In this document: positions 56,331 to 64,000 of the stretch, in pieces
How positions within the stretch are numbered: position 1 is the stretch's first letter
Layout: the number at the start of each line of letters is the position of its first letter
Assembly (NCBI GenBank): GCA_008694505.1
Contig: VZDJ01000056.1
Span: 10,615,589-10,679,588, forward strand
Origin: Cyanoderma ruficeps
Taxonomy: Eukaryota > Chordata > Aves > Passeriformes > Timaliidae
Direction: 5' to 3'
Length of the DNA stretch: 64,000 bases
Made by a program: the position numbers and the translations under genes
Notes under the pieces: model-generated
What the model saw: only the letters and a program-made list of their open reading frames with translations
Databases searched by the model: none
Told to the model about the DNA's origin: nothing

Positions 56331-59300
56331 TCATGATTTTCTGGTTGTTGTTTCAGTCTCCTCCAAGAATTAACACCCATCTTTGACTGTCAGGGCCGTG
56401 CTGCTCCTCCTTAGCCACATCCAACAAACACTGCACTGTCACACCCCTTTATTTCTGGGTAAAAACATTAAAAAGAAATCACAATTACTGCCCAAAACAG
56501 GCAATAATTTTGATGTTTGGACATGTGGGTTTTTTTTAAACCTTGAGTGTGAACCCCAGCCCTCAGTCCTGCCTGTCAGAAATCCCCTTGAAATGAACGA
56601 AAGGCTGAGCTCCTTAAACAAGTGGTTGATACAAGCAGCTGAAGCTTAAAGAAAACCATCAAATTTCATAAGAAAATTGGATGAGTTGGCCACAGTGTCA
56701 TTGTGGGATTAGGATCTCAGTCAATAACATCTGTTCTAATATATCCCTCGCGGAAGGAAGAAAATAGGATTTAAATTTAAATCCATGGATTGAACAAGAG
56801 GCAGAGTGGCAGATTCAGAGCTAACAAGGTGCAACACTTCCTGGGAGGCCTTGGAAAATTCTGGTTTGATTTGGATATTTAATGATAAAATGAAATCTCA
56901 GCTTGATTTTATCTGTCTGCAGAAAGCTCAGAGCAGCTGATCCAACCTGTTCCTGGATCCTCAAACATTGAGTTTGATCTGAGAGGCGCAGCTGGAATAA
57001 TTGGAAGGATATTTTGGAGGAGGGCCCTGCTACAAAAATCTCCAAGCACTGTTAGGACCACGTGTGATGGGAAATTGTTTTGTAGGTCTCCTGCAGTAAC
57101 AGTTTAAAAAAAAGAAAAAATCATTGCTTGACCATTCTTCCATATAAATATTGTTTCCTTTGGGTACCATTGCAGAAGAGATGATGTTTCCCAAAGACTT
57201 TTTCGTTGCTTACATTGATAGTAATTTTCATTATTTCAAAATGGAGAGGTTCCTATTAGGGATTTTAGGACGAAAGCACCTCAAGCTGAGATTTTAACAG
57301 CTGAGTTCAGGCTCTGAAGCACAGAAATGGCACTGCCTCAAGTTTTCATTAAAAAACAAAGAGGAAAAAGAAAAGAAAATACACTGTTCTTAATTCTGAA
57401 GGCTAAACCCCAAATGCCTGAGTGTCATTTTATGAAAATCTCCCTTACATCAGGAGTGAGTCTCCAGCGTTCCACGGTGGTGCCTTTGCAATAATGGTTT
57501 CAAATGGAAACATTTATTTTTTCCCTGGTTTTTAGTAGCTACGGGAGAAGCAGGGGGCTAATTACCAATGCTGAGCTGCAAGGGTCAGATGGAGAGGAAA
57601 AAAATAAAACTAAATGTTTCTGAAAATAGGTGAAGGATCCTGCTGTGGCAAATTTGGATGATGTAGCCTGGTGCTGTGGGTTTTATACCCTGTAGTCTAT
57701 AAGTTATAGCAGAGTTGGTGTTTTTTGAGTTGGAAGTGGCAACTGCTTGTAAAGAGACACAATCAGACCTGGCAAAAACAAGTTATTAAAACACTGAAGG
57801 GTGATTTTCCCATTTAAAATGGTGAATATTTAAGTTCAAATCTACATAACATCAGCAGCTGAGAATGCAGAGGTCTCTTCGCCACAGCAATCAGCAATTC
57901 AGCAGCAGTGAGACACCTCCAGTGCTCTTCTTGCAGGTGGGTTGGCTGCTGCAGGAGGAAGATCCAAAATAGGTCATTGAGAGAAGAAAAGACGGAGTTT
58001 AAAATTATTTTCTTACTCAGTTCTGCTTCCATGTCGTCCTGAGATCCTGGCAGGGGAAACGATGTGGGGCCTCTCCCTGTGGTTTGAAGGCGGCCTCGTT
58101 GTCACATCATTGTCACGAAAAAAAGGGCAAAAGGAAAAGACAAAAGCCCAAATTTCTGGGTGAGTCAGAGTGAACCATTGGCCCTGAAAAACAGAAGGAG
58201 AAAATCATTGAGAAGGAATGTTTGGGAATGGGATGTGGGATGTGGGAGATGATTTCCGGGCCCAAGCCTGGCCCGCTCTGCCTCCCTGGGACCGCTGGCA
58301 GTGCTGCCGGGGGGAGATCTGACAGAAATCCCAAAACTGCCTGGCCGGGTGGGTTCTACAGAGCCCCGAGCAGCAGCAGGAGACCAACACAGTCACTGCA
58401 GCACATCCCAAAGCCTGCCTGGCCCTTCCCTGTTCCCTGGAGGAGAGCAGAGCAGGCGGCCTTGCCTCCAACTCGCCCTGGGGGCCCTTCACTGCCAACA
58501 CAAAGCCAGAGCTGTGGGTATTTCACTTCATCATCTTGCAGAAAGCTTTAGGAGCCTCCCAGACTCCAAAATGAAAGAGTTAAGCCCCTCCAGGAGCACC
58601 CTCTGTCCTCCCAGGCAGGGATGTGCTCTTTTCCATGGGTGTCACGGCAAGATCCATTTCATCAGACACCAGAGAGCCACGGGCAATTACTGAGCAGAGC
58701 ACTGGTGGCCTAAATGAGATTAAACACCCACCCGCACATACCAAGCTAAAGCAAATGGAAAAGTGGAGGAAATCAGCCCTGAGGACACACTGGAATACAG
58801 ATTATTTTTTTGTTCTTCCTTTCTGGAAAGGACTGAGTAAAAGGTCTCCTTTAGTCCCGTTCAGTTCAGATGTAGCATCTCGCCGCAGCCAGAGAAAGGC
58901 AGGCACTAAGAAGTTCTCAGAAGAAATAAAGAAGTTAAGAAAATCATTTTATTGCCTGACAGAAGGGGAGGCTGCCTTAATTTTGTTGTCACTGGGAGTC
59001 TAAATGTATAAGGACAGCTGCTGTGCTCAAGCAACAATGCAATCAGTTAATGCTTTCAGCAGGGAGACATTAGCTGCTTCTGCCTCCTGCCAGGCAGGGA
59101 GAAACAAAGTTTACCAAAAAAAGGGAAAAAAAGGAAACTGTTAGACTTTTTTTTCCTGTTTTTTCCCCTGCTTTTTGGGCAAAGGGAGAGGGAGGGTCAC
59201 AGCAGAAGAGGGAGAGCTTTCCAGGAGGTTCCCCTCACCCCATTTTGGTGGTTGGTGTCCTGAATGTGCCTTGTCCATCACGTTTTCTGCAGCAAAGCCA

Positions 59301-59744
59301 CAAATATTAGTTTTAATTTAATAATAATTACAAATATTAAACAGCGGGTGGTAAGGGTCACCTTAACAGAGAGAGGGTCACCAAAGCTACTCCAGTTATT
59401 GACCAAAAAAAGATCAAACAGCAGAATGTTGACTGAGATTTCAGCTGAAGCCACAAAACCGGGAAGAATTTGCCCTACACAGAGCCGGAATTGGCATCAA
59501 CAAAATGAAGACATTTGCTGGTTTTACATCCCCAATTTGAAGTGAAGGTAAAGGAGAACAAAAGAGGAACTAAAACTCTGTGTAAACTCAACGATGTGTT
59601 TCTGCCTCGGAGCTGGAATAAGGAAAGCTCCTGCTGGAGGAGCAATCCACACGTCTCACCTGTAAAAAGTTCTGAGGTGATAAAAAGGAGAATTAAGGAG
59701 TCTTGTCTTGGAATAATGATGTGTTCAGGCAGTTCATGAGGAGC

Positions 59745-59790
59745 AGGAAAAAGGGGGAAGGAGGGAAGGAAGGAAGGAGGGAGGGAGGGA
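59745..59790. repeat. Purine-rich (GGAA/GGGA) simple repeat
   Basis: 46 consecutive purines, with GGAAGGAAGGAGGGAGGGAG at its core. Confidence 0.9.
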
Positions 59791-62700
59791 TGCACTGGGA
59801 TTTTGAGGATCTCAGTCCCATTTTCTGCAACAGAGTTTTCTGTGCCCTTTCACAATCCAGTTAGAACTTGGCTCAGAAACCCAAAGACTCCTAAACCCAG
59901 ATCTCAGGGGAAAAAAAAAATAAAGAATCAGTTTTTATAGGCAAATCAAGAAGGTGGAATTTGGCTTTTTCAGTCAGCAAGCCTGAAACATAATGAGAAC
60001 ACTGAAATAAGAGAGGCAGAGACAATATTGCCTTAAAGGAAACGAGACTGTGGGTTTTGTAACTTGAATGCTCTCAGGCCATCACGAGCTAAAATGAAAG
60101 AATTTACCTTAGGTAGCTCCAAGATCCAATCTTGATCTTATTAGTAATTATTACATGTTGAAAGTTTAAATATTTCATATAAAAGAGATTAAAAGATTGC
60201 AAGAGAAACTGAATAATCTCCACAGACTTCAGAAAGCATAAAGGCCAAACCCAACCTGAAAGGAAAAGAACACCAAAACTTCATTGTTAATTAAATCCCT
60301 TATTTATCACATTTGTCTTAATTTCAAATATTTATTGATAGAGGATTTAAATAAGAAATGACAGATTAATCCTTTCTTTGAGACCAGTGATTATCTGAAG
60401 GTGCACTGAGAGCAGCAGAGAGAATGCCAGGCAGGCTGGGCAGAAAGCACAGCTCAGTTTAGATATTAATCTGCAAAAAGTGGATTATAAAAGTCAGGGT
60501 TAGACACTTTCACCAGGGTTTTATTCAGTCTGGGCAACAGCACGGACAAAGAATTCGCTGATGTCAAAGAGCTCAGAGAAACCACCAGGGAAGGAGATGG
60601 AAAACAAACCTCAAATCATTTGAAAAGATGAAACACTGCCATAAAGTAATTTAATTAGTTGTACTTTCGGTTGTTTTGGGGACATCTTCAGAGACGTTTC
60701 ATCACTCTCTTGCTTTGCTCCCTGGCCCCCATGGAAAGGGCTCAGAGATGTGGTCGTGAGAGCCCCAGGAAAGGCACCACCACATCAAATAAAGCCACAG
60801 ACAGACTCATCTCTAAACTCTCTTGTTAATTAAAAGACAAACATCAGAGCCTGGCTGTGTTTCCAATCAAAAACAAAACCAGAAAAAGACAAAAAAAAAA
60901 AAAAAGAGAAANTGATTTCAATGTTTTCAATGTTTTCAATGACAACCAGATCAGGTTTCTCATAATATTTGATCAAACATCAAGTGCAAGAGGAGGAGAT
61001 GTCAAGTGGGGCTCAGGAAAACAATGAGTGAGGGCTCCAAGCAAAACCACTCCTTGGACATTGTTCTGCTGATAGAATTCAGTAAAAATGATCTTTGAAA
61101 AATGGAATCCTTAAATTGCAATTATGATCATCACCGTAAATGACACAAATTTTTTTGTCAAAGGTGCTTCACGCCCTCGGTGTCTTTAACAACTTAATCC
61201 AAAGAGGGTCTGGCTTGATCCAGGCTGTTGGGCAGGAGGTACCTGATGTGCAGGCTGGAAAAGATTGGCTTAGAGACGTCTAAAATGAGCTGTCAAACCC
61301 TTGCCTGGAGTGCTCTGGAGAGGGTTCTGAAATCACCGAGCCCTAAATATGTTGGGGAAAAACGTGGAGCTAAATGAAGACTCAAATAAATGAAATTGAG
61401 GGACAACCTCGGCTTTATAGATAATGAAATAACAAAGATATTTCTATGGCAATCGAGAAATTATGGCCAAGGCTGAAAAAAATTTAGCTACAATCAAACA
61501 GAAAATGCAGCTTGAACAGCAGAGGTTAGATGTGATGGAAAAATCATCTCCAGAATTCTTCTTTCTCAGGAATGAGGCTGACACACCTTTTCGCCTGATA
61601 ATCCGCCGTGCCATGATGGCACTGTGTTCTAAATGAGATAACAGAATCACTTCCCCCTCTTTGAAATTATCGTGTCGTGTTGTGAGCAGTTCAGGAGGCG
61701 CCACAGACGTAAACATGCCAGTGGTAAACGAAAGGCAATCAATTTATTTTAATTAACTTAAGCTTTTTCCTTGTTTTCGCGAGCAGGACGCGATATAACA
61801 ATTTAAGATGATGTCCTAAGCAGAAATTATCAGCGAGGCCTCTTGCAGGCTGTTTATAAAGTCTCTTGCTGTGGCTGCAGGTGAATTGAATGAACATTTT
61901 CCAGGAGCCTTTGTGCAGTGTTTGTTTCTGAGCAGAGCCCTGAAGAGAAGCAACCTCTCAGACTGGGTCTGCTCCAAAGGTCAAGTGATTCCTGGGGAAA
62001 GGGGTTGAAGGACTGCAGGATGTTCTTTCCCACTTCTTCTGTTGCAGAAGCGTGATTTGTGTGTTAAAAAAGTAAATTATGGGCAGAAATTATCCTCCAA
62101 TTCTAGAAAACCTCCCAGATGTTATCAGGCATTCCCATCATCTTCCAAAAAATTTTAAAAAGAGGGAAATAAGAAGAAGAGTGTTTTGAACACAGATGGG
62201 GATGTACAGTGAAAACTGCTGAGAAAATTTAAAAAAATCATTTTCCCACTGTTTTCCATCAACATTTCAGCCTTGTTTGATGCTTCCCCAAGAGATTTCA
62301 TTCCAATGCCTCTCCTTGAATCACATCCTTGTAACAGAGAGTTGATGAGGCTGCAGAGGTTCAACCATTGCATTCTCCCTTCAACCTCTGCTTACAGTCC
62401 CATTTGTGTGGGATCTACACCCAGATGATAGAAAAAACCCAAATCTTCCTTTCTTCAGAGCTGATTTATTTTGTTGGCAATTTCAGTTCTTGTGTCTCTA
62501 CGAAGCAACGAGGCTTTTCCTTCCTTCAAACCAGAGCTGAGGAAGGCACAAATGAGGAGATGTGCCAACTTCTGCTGCTCTCCTCTGAGCTCCTTTGAAA
62601 TCATTTCCCTTGAACTCCCCTCTTTAAAAACAGCAGATGACTTTAAACAACCCTCAGAACTCTCCAGAGGCATCTGCAAAATGTTTTCTCCCAGGAAATC

Positions 62701-63903
62701 AAAGGCAGGAGACCTTTGTTTCTCAACTCCTATGATAAATAAGGAACTCTGACTTAAAATATATATCTATATAAACATAGGAGCCGTGTTAAAATCTTGT
62801 CATGCTTGACTTGCACTTTGGAGAGAATTTCGGGGTGTGCTTCAAAGCCTGTTTATTTTCCCAGACTTGGCAGAAAAAAGGCTCTGAGGGGAGGTTTTGT
62901 GCACAGGGGAGCAGCATCTCCCAGGGAGGTTTGATGGGGATGGTGAGATGTTGATCTGGCTGCTGGTCCCTGATAACTGCTCTGGGTTCATCATCCCCAG
63001 CAAGGAAATGCATCAGGCACTGAGAGTTAAAATAAATCTTGGCCTTGGATTGAAAATATTTGGGGAATTCTCACCTTCAGTTAGAGCTCGCTGGCGTCGT
63101 TAAAGAGATGACCTCAAAATAAATTAAAGTAAAAATTAAAAAAAAGGAATTTAGCAAAGAATTGAAGCGGAGCTGAATCCCAGCCCCCTCCCAACATTTG
63201 AGAAAACTGGTAGAGAAAGAACAAGAAATTCAGGATTCCCAAAAAAGCATCAGCCAGACCATAAAGGGAACACTCAGCGCTCCGCTCCACCATCACAGAT
63301 AAATTCAAATTACTCACCAAGTTTATGCTGATTTGTTTCTGCCTCACCCTCGGTAAGAATCATTGTCCTGCATGAAAAACTAAATGAATGCTACTTAAAA
63401 GTTTTGCCTTCTTGATTTGCATTTTCTATGAGACAGTAAATTAAATTTATGCTAATCTGATACATATATTCTTCCCTGAACCATTAAAGGGGAGGTGGGG
63501 CTACACAGTGCAATAGTTGAAATAATTATGGCTGTCACTCACAATTATTCAATCTGTTGTAAGTTTAAGAACCAAGTTGCAACTAGAAATTATCCTCCAG
63601 TTCCCGAAAATCTCACAGATGTTGTTGTGCTGATCAAAGTTCTTGAAATGTTGGATATGAGATGCGAGGAATGGGACGTCAGAAGAAGCTGAAAGTGGAA
63701 CTTTTAAGTTTTAAATGGTTGGCTTTGTTTCCATACTTTCCCAATGAGGTGCAGCACGGAACTAGAAATGACAGAATATTGTTAGGAATTATTGGATGCT
63801 CCTATAAATAAGATCTCATAGAATCCTGCATTAATATCCAGGAAAACTTTGGGAACCAATGACACCCAGCTGACAAAGTTGATCTGCCACTTCCAGGCTT
63901 GGC

Positions 63904-63945
63904 TGTACACATTTTATACATATATAGATATATAAAATGTGTACA
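63904..63945. repeat. TA-rich perfect 15-bp inverted repeat
   Basis: TGTACACATTTTATA (63904-63918) and TATAAAATGTGTACA (63931-63945) are exact reverse complements around a 12-nt spacer. They lie in a TA microsatellite that runs to the window end. Confidence 0.9.
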
Positions 63946-64000
63946 TATATATACTATATATACAATATACATTGTGTGTATATATATTTTTTATTATTAT

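Larger units (their letters stand above)
56331..64000. other. Intergenic, no gene recognised
   Basis: Mostly AT-rich sequence. Visible features are a GC-richer block (58230-58500) of unknown nature, a 46-bp all-purine GGAA/GGGA run (59745-59790), one ambiguous base (60912) and a TA-rich palindromic end (63900-64000). None of the open frames here resembles a known protein to me. Confidence 0.55.

Noticed and set aside
58230..58500. GC-richer intergenic block considered as an exon or CpG island
   Set aside because: CpG sites are few, frames have no recognisable domain, and there is no splice-site pattern. I could not assign it.
44471..64000. Possible exons of CNTN4, the expected neighbour
   Set aside because: No Ig or fibronectin motif such as the D-x-G-x-Y-x-C pattern was seen on either strand in this stretch.

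Overview
The window is vertebrate nuclear DNA, almost certainly from a bird and probably a songbird. Coding sequence is confined to short exons with GT/AG boundaries in AT-rich introns. The dominant interspersed repeat is CR1, the typical avian LINE, with more than 20 truncated copies. Two endogenous-retrovirus-type solo LTRs have identifiable ends and flanking direct repeats, and a third LTR-like segment is less certain. There are no bacterial-type operons.

Positions 1-44470 hold the 3' three quarters of one plus-strand gene, recognised as contactin-6 (CNTN6, NB-3), a GPI-anchored neural cell-adhesion molecule. Sixteen coding exons (2520-44037) encode the second half of Ig domain 3, Ig domains 4 to 6, four fibronectin type III domains and a C-terminal exon with the GPI-anchor signal. 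All 16 exons join in frame: phases run 1-0-1-2-1-0-1-1-1-0-1-0-1-0-1, domain borders fall on phase-1 introns, and the assembled partial protein is about 786 residues with no internal stop. Family members are about 1,030 residues, so the signal peptide, Ig1, Ig2 and the first half of Ig3 lie upstream of the window. The stop codon is at 44035-44037 and a likely poly(A) signal is at 44443.

Introns range from 92 bp (29542-29633) to 15.6 kb (10162-25747). They carry CR1 fragments in both orientations, a solo LTR nested in a CR1 (452-877), a related LTR (10725-11195), a third solo LTR close to a splice donor (36910-37543), a 20-bp minisatellite (17841-18040), a 122-bp uninterrupted pyrimidine tract (40426-40547) and a perfect hairpin (31958-31994). 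Two exons (25748 and 33300) have CR1 sequence ending within about 25 nt of their acceptor AG, so their branch points probably lie in CR1-derived DNA.

Positions 44471-64000 appear intergenic. In other vertebrates CNTN4 is the next gene on this side of CNTN6, but no exon of it is visible here. This part holds CR1 fragments, an LTR-like segment, a 165-bp tandem duplication, a 363-bp duplication whose copies flank nine 29-bp minisatellite units, a 9-bp expansion in a CR1 tail, and long repeat-free AT-rich stretches that could hold enhancers.

I found no previously undescribed gene system. The observations most worth following are the CR1-supplied splice-acceptor regions, the duplicated splice donor beside a solo LTR, and the unusual C-terminal tail of this contactin-6.
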